From: an uncultured Myxococcales bacterium
Lineage (GTDB): Bacteria; Myxococcota_A; UBA9042
Reading direction: 5' to 3'
Assembly: GCA_903883645.1 (NCBI GenBank)
Contig: CAISBR010000057.1
Location: 1 to 62,202, forward strand
Length of the DNA: 62,202 nucleotides
The position numbers and the translations under genes are program-made. A model generated the notes under the pieces. The model was given only the letters and a program-made list of their open reading frames with translations. It was not told the DNA's origin and ran no database searches. Positions 34,455 to 42,958 of this stretch are shown here, one piece after another. The number at the start of each line of letters is the position of its first letter. Positions within the stretch are counted from its first letter, which is position 1.

Positions 34455-36244
34455 TGTTCGTACGTTGGATTGCACTTGCTGCGGTAGTCGCGCTCGCGGC
34501 CTGTGCCGCACCCCAGCAGAGCGACACCGCGGCCAATGCCGACGTCGCGACCGCTGCGGATGATGGGCAACCCATTGCAGACACGGCGAATAATTCGGCA
34601 CCCGATGCAGACCTAGACCTGTGGACCGATGGTGGCGCCCAGGCGGACTCTGGCGCCGCAGTCGATGGTGTGACGGCGACGGACGTCTTGCAAGTAGGCG
34701 ATGCAACTACGGAACCTGCACCTGCGCTGGCTCCATGCCGCGGGGAGTTGAGTGCTGCCAACGGCTGGACCGGCCAGGTTGGTTACGAGATCTTTGTGCG
34801 CAGCTTTGCCGACTCGACCGGCGATGGTATTGGCGACATCAAAGGAATTATTAGCAAGTTCGACTACTTAAACGACGGCAAGCCGGGTGGCGACGACCTG
34901 AGCGTCACGGTGCTTTGGCTGATGCCCATCTACCCGTCGCCGAGTTACCACGGCTACGATGTGACCAACTACCAAGACGTAAAGGGCGAGTACGGCAACC
35001 TTGCGGATCTGAAGGCTTTAGTCGCGCTGGCACACAGCCGAGGGGTCAAGGTGGTGCTCGACTTTGTGGGCAACCACACGTCCGTGCAGCACCCGTGGTT
35101 CGTCGATTCGGCAGCCGCGACGGGGCATAATTCCTGGTATGTATGGCGAGATACTGCCCCCGAGGCCACCTGGAAGCAGCCCTGGTCGGGCACCGGCAAG
35201 GTGTGGTTCCAAAAGGGTAAGCGCTGGTATTATGGTGTTTTTTCGCCAAATATGCCCGACCTGAACGTGCAGGACCCGGCGGTGACGACCGAGCTGCAAC
35301 AGGCGGCGAAGTTCTGGCTGAGTCAGGGAATTGACGGCTTTCGCTTGGACGCAGTGCGCTACCTGGTCGAGACCGGGCCGGGCAAGGGCCAGCAAGATAC
35401 CCAGGCGACGCTAGATTGGTGGAAGAGTTTCGCGGACTTTGTGCACAGCACGCAGGCGGGCTCGCTGCTCGTGGGCGAGGCGTGGGCGAGTGGCACGATT
35501 GCGACCAAGTACCAAGCAGCGGGCCTCGACCTGACTTTTGATTTCGATCTGCAGACTTCGCTGCTGTCGGCCGTGCAGGGTGGGCTGGGCGATGGCGTAT
35601 CGACGGTGCTGTGCCAGGCCGACAGCTCGGCGGCGCCTGGGCAGCCGCGCGGCACGTTCTTGTCGAACCACGACCAGGAGCGCTGGGCCAGCACGCTGAC
35701 GGCGCTGGACGAGCAGAAACTGGCGGAGTCGCTGTTGTTTTTTGTCTCGGGTACGCCGTTCTTGTACTACGGCGAAGAGATCGGGGCGGCCAATGGCCCG
35801 GTGGGCGACGACAAGCAAAAGCGCCTGCCGATGCGCTGGGATGCCAGTCAAAACGGCGGGTTTACTGCCGGAACGCCCTGGATGCCCCTGCAGCCGGGGC
35901 CCGATGTGGCGAGCTCGCTGCAAGACCCCGCGTCGCTGTTGCGGCATGTGCAGAAGTTGATTTCGGTTTGGCGTGCGACCCCTGTGCTGCAGCGCGGCAG
36001 CTTGGCGGTGCTCGACGCGCCCGATGGCTGGCTGCTTGTGGTGCGAACGCTTGGCAAGCAAAGGATTCTTGGGGTGTTTCAGCTCGACGCCGAAGTGCCG
36101 CCGACGGTGCCGCCACTCGCTGGCCTTGGACCCGCAAGCACTGCCGCAGATCTTCTTACCTATCAGCAGGTTACGGTAAAAGACGGTCGACTCCAGCTGG
36201 GAGACCTCAGCGGCACGCGCGCACGTTGGATTATTGTCAACTAA
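34454..36244 (+). CDS. Lipoprotein alpha-amylase-family glycoside hydrolase (GH13)
   Basis: The 596-residue protein has a lipobox LAAC (Cys17), an 80-residue Asp/Ala/Thr linker and a GH13 catalytic domain (about 100-520). Catalytic residues are visible: Asp299 nucleophile in GFRLDAVR, Glu342 acid/base in LLVGEAW, and Asp407 in SNHDQERW. QVGYEIFVRSFADSTGDGIG at the start fits the oligo-1,6-glucosidase/neopullulanase-like subgroup. It should cut alpha-glucans at the cell surface. The TAATG overlap with the kinase places it in the same operon, linking glucan use to a signalling kinase and a permease. Confidence 0.92.
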   Translation: MFVRWIALAAVVALAACAAPQQSDTAANADVATAADDGQPIADTANNSAPDADLDLWTDGGAQADSGAAVDGVTATDVLQVGDATTEPAPALAPCRGELSAANGWTGQVGYEIFVRSFADSTGDGIGDIKGIISKFDYLNDGKPGGDDLSVTVLWLMPIYPSPSYHGYDVTNYQDVKGEYGNLADLKALVALAHSRGVKVVLDFVGNHTSVQHPWFVDSAAATGHNSWYVWRDTAPEATWKQPWSGTGKVWFQKGKRWYYGVFSPNMPDLNVQDPAVTTELQQAAKFWLSQGIDGFRLDAVRYLVETGPGKGQQDTQATLDWWKSFADFVHSTQAGSLLVGEAWASGTIATKYQAAGLDLTFDFDLQTSLLSAVQGGLGDGVSTVLCQADSSAAPGQPRGTFLSNHDQERWASTLTALDEQKLAESLLFFVSGTPFLYYGEEIGAANGPVGDDKQKRLPMRWDASQNGGFTAGTPWMPLQPGPDVASSLQDPASLLRHVQKLISVWRATPVLQRGSLAVLDAPDGWLLVVRTLGKQRILGVFQLDAEVPPTVPPLAGLGPASTAADLLTYQQVTVKDGRLQLGDLSGTRARWIIVN

Positions 36245-36298
36245 CTAGCTTATCATCAACTAGCTATTTGTGAAGGTGTTGTCCTGAGCCTTGCCCCC

Positions 36299-38833
36299 GT
36301 GCCGCAGCTTGGCCTGCCGATTGATGCCGCGCTTGCCACCATTGTGGCGGCAGTGGCCGAGCGCGGCGGTTGCATCGTGCGGGCTGAGCCTGGCGCGGGC
36401 AAAACCACCCGTATTCCTGTTGAGTTGCTTACTAGCGGCGTGGTCGAAGGCGAAGTGTGGGTCGTGGAGCCACGGCGCATGGCGGCAGTACTGGCGGCGC
36501 GCTATGTGGCGGAGCAACGTGGCGAAAAAGCTGGCGAAACGGTTGGTTACAGTGTGCGTTTCGACGACGCAGCGGGGCCGACCACGCGTCTGCGCTATGT
36601 GACGGACGGCTTGCTGCTGCGGCGGCTGGCCCACGACCCCGAGCTGCGCGGCATAGGCTGCGTTATTTTTGACGAATTTCACGAGCGCCGCCTGGGAATG
36701 GACCTGGGGTTGGCGGCAGTGCGGGCCCTGCGGCAGCGGCGGCCTGCGCTGAAGACACTGGTGATGTCGGCGACGCTCGATGTCGATGAACTTGGTGATT
36801 ATCTTGGTGATATGCCCAGAGTTGACGTCGCTGGTCGCACCTTTGCGGTGGCGATTGAGCACGCGCCGACCGTGGACCAGCGGCCCTTGCACGACCAAGT
36901 GGCGGCGGCGTTGCGGCGGCTGCTGCGCGAAGGGCTCGACGGCGATGTGCTGGTATTTATGCCCGGCGCGTTCGAAATCCGCAAAGTTTGTGAGGCGCTG
37001 ACGGCCATTTCGCGCGAGGCCGACTTGGTGATTCGTCCGCTGCACGGGGCGCTGGCGCTGGCCGAACAGACGCGGGCGATTGCGCCAGAAGGTCGCAGAA
37101 AGGTTGTTGTTTCGACCAACATTGCCGAAACTTCGGTGACGTTGCCCGGCGTGGTGGCCGTGATCGATAGCGGGCTGGTGCGCCAGTCTGGGCACGCGGC
37201 GTGGAGCGGGTTGCCGACGCTGCAACTCAAGAAAATCAGTAAGGCTTCGGCGACGCAGCGCGCAGGTCGCGCCGGGCGGACGCGGCCCGGCCGCTGCCTG
37301 CGCCTCTACACACAGCACGAGGCGGATAGCGCGCAGTCGTATGATAAGCCCGAGATTTTGCGGTCCGACCTGGGCGAGGCATGGTTGCAGGCGGCGGCCC
37401 TGGCGCAGCGGCTGCGGGTGCCGCTCGAGCGTGGGTTTTGGCTGAGCCCGCCCGAAGCGGCACTTCTCGAACAGGCCCAGCAAGTTCTAGAGCGTCTGGG
37501 TGCGGTGGCGGCAGGGCAGGTGACCAATTTTGGGCTGAAGCTGCTTGAGTTGCCGCTGCATCCCCGCCTTGGCTGTGTGCTACTGCGGGCCGTAGAGCGC
37601 GGTGCGGGGCAGCTGGGGGCGCTGGCCGTCGCGCTGCTGGCAGAGGGCGAGACGCAGGGGCCCGGCGAGGGGTATCGCCAGCCCGTACACGGCGATTCGG
37701 ACCTGCTGGCGCTTGTCGAAGCGGCGCGTGCGGTGGGTCAGCCACGAAATGCTCAAAATAGTCAAGGAGTAGAGCACGGTCCTCAGCTCGCGCTGCGGGT
37801 GGCGAGGCTGCTTGAGCGGCAGCTGCAGCTGGGGCCAGACACCGCTGGCGACCGGAGTGGAGCGCTGAATCTCGCGCTGTTGGCCGGGTTTGGCGACCGC
37901 TTGGCTCGGCGGCGGCAGCCGGGTGGCCGCGAGCTCGAGATGCCGGGCGGGCGGCGGCTAGTGCTGGCAACGCGCAGTCAAGTCACTGAACCGATGCTTG
38001 TTTTGGTGCTCGATGCCGAAGAGCGGCGCGATAGTCACGGGGCGGTGACGCAAGTTCGCATCGCCCATGGCGTGGGGGTCGAAGAGGTGTTCGAAGTTCT
38101 GCTTGAACGTGTTGAAACTAAGTATGAACTGCAGATCGAGAAGCAGGCCGTGCAGCGCATCGAGCGGGTGCTGCTCGACGGTTTGGAGCTGGAGCGGACC
38201 GTGCGCCTGGCGCCCATGGGGCTACAAGTAAGCAATCTGCTTGCTAAAATCTTTCTTGAGCGCGACCCGACCGCGGGCCTGGGGCAAGAGGCCTTCGAGC
38301 AACTGGGGCACCGGGTGCAGTTCGTGCGCGAGCACTCGCCCGCCGCAGAATTCCCTGAACTTAACCAGAGTTTGCTAGCTGAAGTGGTGGCTGAACTCGC
38401 GCAAGGCTGTACGCGCCTGGACCAACTTGGCGAGGTGGAGCCGCTGCTCCTTGCGCGACTGAACGTGGCGGCGAGCGGGCGCGGGCTGCAGACGCTGGCG
38501 GCACAGGCGCCTGAATTTATGGCACTTCCTGGTGGGCGGCAGCTGCGCATTCAATACGAGAGCGACCGGCCGCCGTGGGCCTCGTCGCGGCTGCAAGACT
38601 TCTTGGGGCTGAGCGATGGGCCGCGGGTGGCTGGGGGCCGCGTGGCCGTGGTGCTGCATCTGCTGGCGCCGAACCGACGGCCGGTGCAGGTCACTACGGA
38701 CCTTGCGGGGTTCTGGACCAGACACTACCCCGCACTGCGGCGGGAGCTGAGCCGTAACTATCCAAAGCACTACTGGCCCGAGGACCCCCTGACCGCCACG
38801 CCGCCGCCCCCCAATCGCCTGCGCCCGAACTAA
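36299..38833 (+). CDS. hrpB: ATP-dependent helicase HrpB
   Basis: The 844-residue DExH-box helicase has motif I GAGKTT (32-37), motif II DEFH (125-128), motif III MSATLD, motif V TNIAETSVT and motif VI QRAGRAGRTRPG. The C-terminal HrpB-specific domain runs from about 470 to the end (ELNQSLLAEVVAELA, SDRPPWASSRLQDFLGL, RNYPKHYWPEDP). The length is typical for HrpB, a helicase of uncertain RNA target. The start is a GTG at 36299; the 54-nt gap before it holds two copies of AACTAGCT (36243-36250 and 36258-36265). The SemiSWEET gene follows after 9 nt. Confidence 0.93.
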   Translation: MPQLGLPIDAALATIVAAVAERGGCIVRAEPGAGKTTRIPVELLTSGVVEGEVWVVEPRRMAAVLAARYVAEQRGEKAGETVGYSVRFDDAAGPTTRLRYVTDGLLLRRLAHDPELRGIGCVIFDEFHERRLGMDLGLAAVRALRQRRPALKTLVMSATLDVDELGDYLGDMPRVDVAGRTFAVAIEHAPTVDQRPLHDQVAAALRRLLREGLDGDVLVFMPGAFEIRKVCEALTAISREADLVIRPLHGALALAEQTRAIAPEGRRKVVVSTNIAETSVTLPGVVAVIDSGLVRQSGHAAWSGLPTLQLKKISKASATQRAGRAGRTRPGRCLRLYTQHEADSAQSYDKPEILRSDLGEAWLQAAALAQRLRVPLERGFWLSPPEAALLEQAQQVLERLGAVAAGQVTNFGLKLLELPLHPRLGCVLLRAVERGAGQLGALAVALLAEGETQGPGEGYRQPVHGDSDLLALVEAARAVGQPRNAQNSQGVEHGPQLALRVARLLERQLQLGPDTAGDRSGALNLALLAGFGDRLARRRQPGGRELEMPGGRRLVLATRSQVTEPMLVLVLDAEERRDSHGAVTQVRIAHGVGVEEVFEVLLERVETKYELQIEKQAVQRIERVLLDGLELERTVRLAPMGLQVSNLLAKIFLERDPTAGLGQEAFEQLGHRVQFVREHSPAAEFPELNQSLLAEVVAELAQGCTRLDQLGEVEPLLLARLNVAASGRGLQTLAAQAPEFMALPGGRQLRIQYESDRPPWASSRLQDFLGLSDGPRVAGGRVAVVLHLLAPNRRPVQVTTDLAGFWTRHYPALRRELSRNYPKHYWPEDPLTATPPPPNRLRPN

Positions 38834-38842
38834 GGACATTGA

Positions 38843-39100
38843 ATGCTTCAGACATCTGAAATTGTTGGGCATATTGCCGGCTTTCTGACCACGGTGGCGT
38901 TCGTGCCGCAGCTGCTGCGCGTGTACCGAACCCGCCAGACCCGCGACATCTCGCTCGGCATGTTTGTCTTGTTCACGATCGGCGTAAGTATGTGGCTTGG
39001 CTATGGAATTGCCATCGGCTCGTGGCCCGTTACCCTGGCGAACGGGGTGACTCTGTTGCTCGCTCTGGTGATTCTGATATTCAAGCTGCGCTACGGCTGA
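38843..39100 (+). CDS. SemiSWEET sugar transporter (PQ-loop)
   Basis: The 85-residue protein has three transmembrane helices with the PQ motif in AFVPQLLRVYRTRQTRDIS (about residues 18-36), then FTIGVSMWLGYGIAIGSWP and a final helix with Asn. This is the SemiSWEET half-transporter, which dimerises to move sugars down a gradient. The length is typical. It starts 9 nt after hrpB and is probably cotranscribed. Its position next to several alpha-glucan enzymes fits a role in glucose or oligosaccharide flux, which is inference. Confidence 0.9.
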   Translation: MLQTSEIVGHIAGFLTTVAFVPQLLRVYRTRQTRDISLGMFVLFTIGVSMWLGYGIAIGSWPVTLANGVTLLLALVILIFKLRYG

Positions 39101-39130
39101 GTTCCGAGGCCTGCGCGCACTTGCAAGGGG

Positions 39131-41065
39131 TTAGCCGCCCCACAGAACCACGGCCGAGCACGCGGCCACCCGCACCACCACGCCAGAAGGATTGGGAATA
39201 ATTTCGCTATCATCCGCGCCGAGCAGCGGCCACCACGGCCCACCCGGCAGCTCGAACCAGCAGTCCGCTTCTTGCTCGCCGCTGAGCAGTACCGCGACCG
39301 TGCCGCGCCGCGTCGACGCCGTGTAACCCAGCGTCCACAGGCGGTCGCCGCGCAGGACCAGCAGGGGCGCCGGCGAGGCGAAGGCGTCGTGCAGCCAGTC
39401 GCGCCGCACCTGCAGCAAGCGGCGGTAGTGCTCAACCAGCTCGCGGCCAAGCTCACGGTCGCCCCAGTTTAGGTAATTCGTTGTATCATCGCGACAGTAG
39501 CTATTGCCGTCGAGCACGCCGTCGGGGCGCAGCTTGGCCCGGCCCCACTCTTGCCCCTGCGCGAGCATTACCGGTCCGCGGGCCAGCAGCAGGGCAGAGG
39601 CAAGCAACTTCAGGCGCTTGAGCAGCGGTTGCGGCATCGGCTGCAGATCCTCGCGGCGCAATGGACCAGGCACTAGGCCAAGCGCCATCCGCAGCAGGTC
39701 GGCAGAGGTGTGATCGTCGTGCGACTCAATGTAATTCAGCGCAAATTGGGGCTGCGGCAAGGCGCCGCCCAGCGACCTCGGCCAGCCCGCCAGCAGCGCC
39801 GGTAGCTGCTCGCGACCCACGCCGGCCTCGCTGTGACCCAGCACCCAGCCTCTGCCGTGGTTGGCGTTATTACCCAAAAAGCCGTTGCGGAACTTGTCGT
39901 TCCACACTGTCCAACCCAGCTCGGCCAGCCGCTCGGGCCTGTAGCCGCCCATGCTCCACGGCTCGGCGATCAGCAGGGCCCGGCTATACACGTCGCGGCA
40001 CGCATCGCGCAGATGGGCGAGCAGGCGATCATCCAAGATTTCAGCCAAGTCCAAGCGAATGCCGTCGACGCGATAGCTGCGGAGCCAGTGCACCGCCGCA
40101 TCGACGATGAGTTGCCGCATCACCGGGTCTCGTCCGTCGATGTCGTGGCCACAACCAGACTTATTGCGTAGGGTTCCGTCGCGCTGCCGCACCCGCCAAG
40201 TGCCAGGATCTAAGTCACAAATCGGATTATGATCGTGGACCGACACGTGGTTGAACACGAGATCGACGACCACCGCGATGCCTTGCGCGTGCAGCGACTT
40301 GACCAGCGCCCGCAGCTCGTCGCCCGGGTCGGTGTACGAGCCATCGCTGCCCACGCCAACCCATTGGCCAGGCTCAGGATTAGCCCCCGCCACACTGTAA
40401 CGCTCCGACGCCGCCATCCAAAACGACGGCATGTAGCCCCAGTGGTTTCGCCCAGTTGGATTCCACGGCGCCTCGCCCTCGAGCGCGGGAAAGGAGGTAA
40501 CAGGCAGTAACTCCACAGCATTGATGCCCAACTCGCGGAGCGACGCCAACCCGGCCACGCGGTCGGTAACTAGCTCGGCGACCCCCAGGTAGGTGCCGGG
40601 GTGTGCTACGCCTGAGCTCGGATGTGCCGTAAAATCACGCACATGGATCTCTGTGGCCACCATTTCTTGCACGGGCAGGGCCGGTCGCACATCGCCGCGC
40701 CAATCGAACGCCGACTCCTGCGCCACGCTCCAAGCCGGGTTGCCCACGGCCCATTGCCGCGCCACCGCGTGCGAGCGCGGGTCGGCGACGTCGAGCATTT
40801 GTCCAGTTTGCTCAACGCGAAATCTGTAGTATTTCAGCGGAGTCTTGTCCGCTGCTTCCCAGAACCGCAAGTGTGCCGCGCGCCGGTGCTGCATGGGCAC
40901 TATCTGCTCGCTGGCGCTGTCGTCGGGGTGGCTGCGCTGAATGAGCCACGCGCGCTGGGCCCGTGGCGCCACCAACCGAAACAGGCCGCGGTCGGGCAGC
41001 CAGCCGAGCGGTTCGGTGGGTATCAGGTCGTCGTCCTGGCGTCGAATCAACGAATCACCTTGCAT
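39131..41065 (-). CDS. Isoamylase/GlgX-like alpha-glucan debranching enzyme (GH13)
   Basis: The 644-residue GH13 enzyme has an N-terminal CBM48-like domain (about 15-115). The catalytic barrel follows, with Asp339 as nucleophile in YRVDGIRLDL, Glu368 as acid/base in LLIAEPWS and the third acid in YIESHDDHT. The block LRNKSGCGHDIDGRDPVM is typical of pullulanase/isoamylase-type debranching enzymes. It should split alpha-1,6 branches of glycogen or amylopectin. No signal peptide is seen. It lies 28 nt after glgB on the same strand, with intergenic motif copy C in between, so synthesis and trimming of branches are linked. Confidence 0.85.
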   Translation of the reverse strand: MQGDSLIRRQDDDLIPTEPLGWLPDRGLFRLVAPRAQRAWLIQRSHPDDSASEQIVPMQHRRAAHLRFWEAADKTPLKYYRFRVEQTGQMLDVADPRSHAVARQWAVGNPAWSVAQESAFDWRGDVRPALPVQEMVATEIHVRDFTAHPSSGVAHPGTYLGVAELVTDRVAGLASLRELGINAVELLPVTSFPALEGEAPWNPTGRNHWGYMPSFWMAASERYSVAGANPEPGQWVGVGSDGSYTDPGDELRALVKSLHAQGIAVVVDLVFNHVSVHDHNPICDLDPGTWRVRQRDGTLRNKSGCGHDIDGRDPVMRQLIVDAAVHWLRSYRVDGIRLDLAEILDDRLLAHLRDACRDVYSRALLIAEPWSMGGYRPERLAELGWTVWNDKFRNGFLGNNANHGRGWVLGHSEAGVGREQLPALLAGWPRSLGGALPQPQFALNYIESHDDHTSADLLRMALGLVPGPLRREDLQPMPQPLLKRLKLLASALLLARGPVMLAQGQEWGRAKLRPDGVLDGNSYCRDDTTNYLNWGDRELGRELVEHYRRLLQVRRDWLHDAFASPAPLLVLRGDRLWTLGYTASTRRGTVAVLLSGEQEADCWFELPGGPWWPLLGADDSEIIPNPSGVVVRVAACSAVVLWGG

Positions 41066-41089
41066 TTCAGTAGGTAGAATAGGGGCGCC
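41066..41089 (+). repeat. Intergenic 24-nt motif, copy C
   Basis: It matches copies A and D without gaps (TTCAG, GTAGAA, A, GGG, GC invariant). It lies between glgB and the debranching gene and is antisense to both, so it differs from copies A, B and D, which follow a stop codon in the sense direction. It fills almost the whole 28-nt gap, directly ahead of the debranching enzyme ATG. Confidence 0.65.
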
Positions 41090-41093
41090 ACCT

Positions 41094-42950
41094 TCACGCG
41101 CGCTCCAATACCAGCACCTGATACGGTGCTAGGTCCAGGTCGACGCTCGGCCGGCCATAGCGCCCGTGGGTGGGCAGCGTTGCGGTTGGCCGCGGCTGGT
41201 CGCCCGCAAACTGCGGATCGGCGCTCGACAACAGCACGCGGTAGTTGCCTTCGGCCGGCATCGGCACGCCGTGGCCCGGTCGCCGCACCGGGGTAAAGTG
41301 CAGCACGGCCACCAGGTTTCGCCCCGAGTCGATGTCTTTGCGCTGCCATACCAGCACGCTGTGGTCGCGATCATTGCCCTCGACCCACTCAAACCCCCTG
41401 GGATCACAGTCGAAGTGCAGCTCGCGTCGGCTTTGGTACAGCCCGCCCAGCGCCGCCAGCCACGCCAGCAGTCCCTGCCGCTCGGGGCGCTCGGCCAGGT
41501 GCCAGTCTAGGCCGGTATCTTGATTCCACTCGCTTTCTTGGGCGAACTCCTGGCCCATAAATAGCAGCTTCTTGCCCGGGTGCAGCCACTGAAAGCCATA
41601 CAGCAGGCGAAGTTGCGTTACGCCGTCTTGCCACGGCCCGCCCATCTTGCGCAGCAGGCTGCCCTTGCCGTGGACCACCTCGTCGTGCGACAGCGGCAGC
41701 ACAAAGTGCTCGGCAAAAGCGTAGGTAGTTGCAAAGGTTATCGCATCGTGGTGCCAGCGACGGTGGATCGGGTCGTGGCTCAGGTAGCGCAGGCTGTCGT
41801 GCATCCAGCCCATGTTCCACTTGTACGAAAATCCAAGCCCTTCTGGCGTATCCCCCGTCACCTGCGGATAGGCGGTCGACTCCTCCGCAATGCACAGCAC
41901 GCTACGAAACTCGTTGCGCAGCATCACATTCAGCGCCTTTACGAACTCGACCGCCTCGTAGTTCACGTTGCCGCCGTCGCGGTTCGGCGACCACTGCCCC
42001 GGCTGGCGCGAGTAGTCGAGGTACAACATGGACGCCACCGCATCTACGCGCAAGCCGTCAAAATGAAACGATTCTATCCAGTAATGTGCGCTCGCCAGCA
42101 AGAAGGACCGCACCTCGGGCCGGCCATAATCAAAGATGTAGGTACCCCAGTCGGGGTGCTCGCCGCGCTGCGGGTCGGGATGCTCGTACAGCGGCGTGCC
42201 GTCGAATCGCCCTAAGGCATGAATATCGCGTGGAAAGTGCGCTGGAACCCAGTCGACCAGCACGCCGATGCCCGCTTGGTGCAACTGGTCGACCAGCCAG
42301 CGCAGGTCATCGGGCGTGCCAAACCGCGACGTCGCCGCAAAATAGCCAGTAACTTGATAGCCCCACGACGGATCGTAGGGGTGCTCCATCAGCGGCATCA
42401 GCTCTACATGGGTAAAGCCGAGCCGGGTGACATGCGCAATCAGCGGCGCCGCCAAGTCCTTGTAATTGTGGATTTCGTCCGATGATTTCCACGAACCCAG
42501 GTGCAGCTCGTAGATCGCCAGCGGCCGGTCGGGGCGGTGCCGCTCGGCGCGCTCAGCCAGCCATTGCCCATCGCCCCACTGGTGCCAGCCGGGGCCATCG
42601 AGCTGACTGGCCGTGCCAGGCCGCAGCTCCGCACGCCGGGCATAGGGATCGGCGCGATCTACTGTTAAACCATGCACATCTGTGATCTGTAGCTTATACA
42701 GGTCGCCCGCGCGCGGCCCATGCAGCATACCGTGCCACACCGCACCGTGCCGCTGTAGTGGGGTGGGCTGCCAGTGCGACCAGCTGCCAACTACGGCTAC
42801 CGCCTCCGCATTGGGCGCCCATGTCGCAAAATGCCACACATCGCCCTGGGCGTGCGGAGCCGGCCAAGCGCCCAGCCACCGCCAACAGGTGTGGCCCGTG
42901 CCCGCAAAGAAAGCCCGCAACTGCTCAGAATCCGCGTGCAGTTCGCTCAT
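41094..42950 (-). CDS. glgB: 1,4-alpha-glucan branching enzyme
   Basis: The 618-residue GH13 enzyme makes alpha-1,6 branches in glycogen. A CBM48 domain (about 20-115, WHFATWAPNAEAVAVVGSWS) precedes the barrel. Catalytic sites are HFDGLRVDAVASMLYLDYSR (nucleophile Asp), CIAEESTAYP (acid/base Glu) and LPLSHDEVVHGKGS. The C-terminal all-beta domain is present. It is a little shorter than the long GlgB form, lacking the extra N-terminal module. ATG at 42950 leaves 8 nt after the upstream Cys-rich gene; GTG at 42962 would give a 4-nt GTGA overlap. Either way it is in an operon with that lipoprotein. Confidence 0.95.
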   Translation of the reverse strand: MSELHADSEQLRAFFAGTGHTCWRWLGAWPAPHAQGDVWHFATWAPNAEAVAVVGSWSHWQPTPLQRHGAVWHGMLHGPRAGDLYKLQITDVHGLTVDRADPYARRAELRPGTASQLDGPGWHQWGDGQWLAERAERHRPDRPLAIYELHLGSWKSSDEIHNYKDLAAPLIAHVTRLGFTHVELMPLMEHPYDPSWGYQVTGYFAATSRFGTPDDLRWLVDQLHQAGIGVLVDWVPAHFPRDIHALGRFDGTPLYEHPDPQRGEHPDWGTYIFDYGRPEVRSFLLASAHYWIESFHFDGLRVDAVASMLYLDYSRQPGQWSPNRDGGNVNYEAVEFVKALNVMLRNEFRSVLCIAEESTAYPQVTGDTPEGLGFSYKWNMGWMHDSLRYLSHDPIHRRWHHDAITFATTYAFAEHFVLPLSHDEVVHGKGSLLRKMGGPWQDGVTQLRLLYGFQWLHPGKKLLFMGQEFAQESEWNQDTGLDWHLAERPERQGLLAWLAALGGLYQSRRELHFDCDPRGFEWVEGNDRDHSVLVWQRKDIDSGRNLVAVLHFTPVRRPGHGVPMPAEGNYRVLLSSADPQFAGDQPRPTATLPTHGRYGRPSVDLDLAPYQVLVLERA

Positions 42951-42958
42951 TGCGTCAC

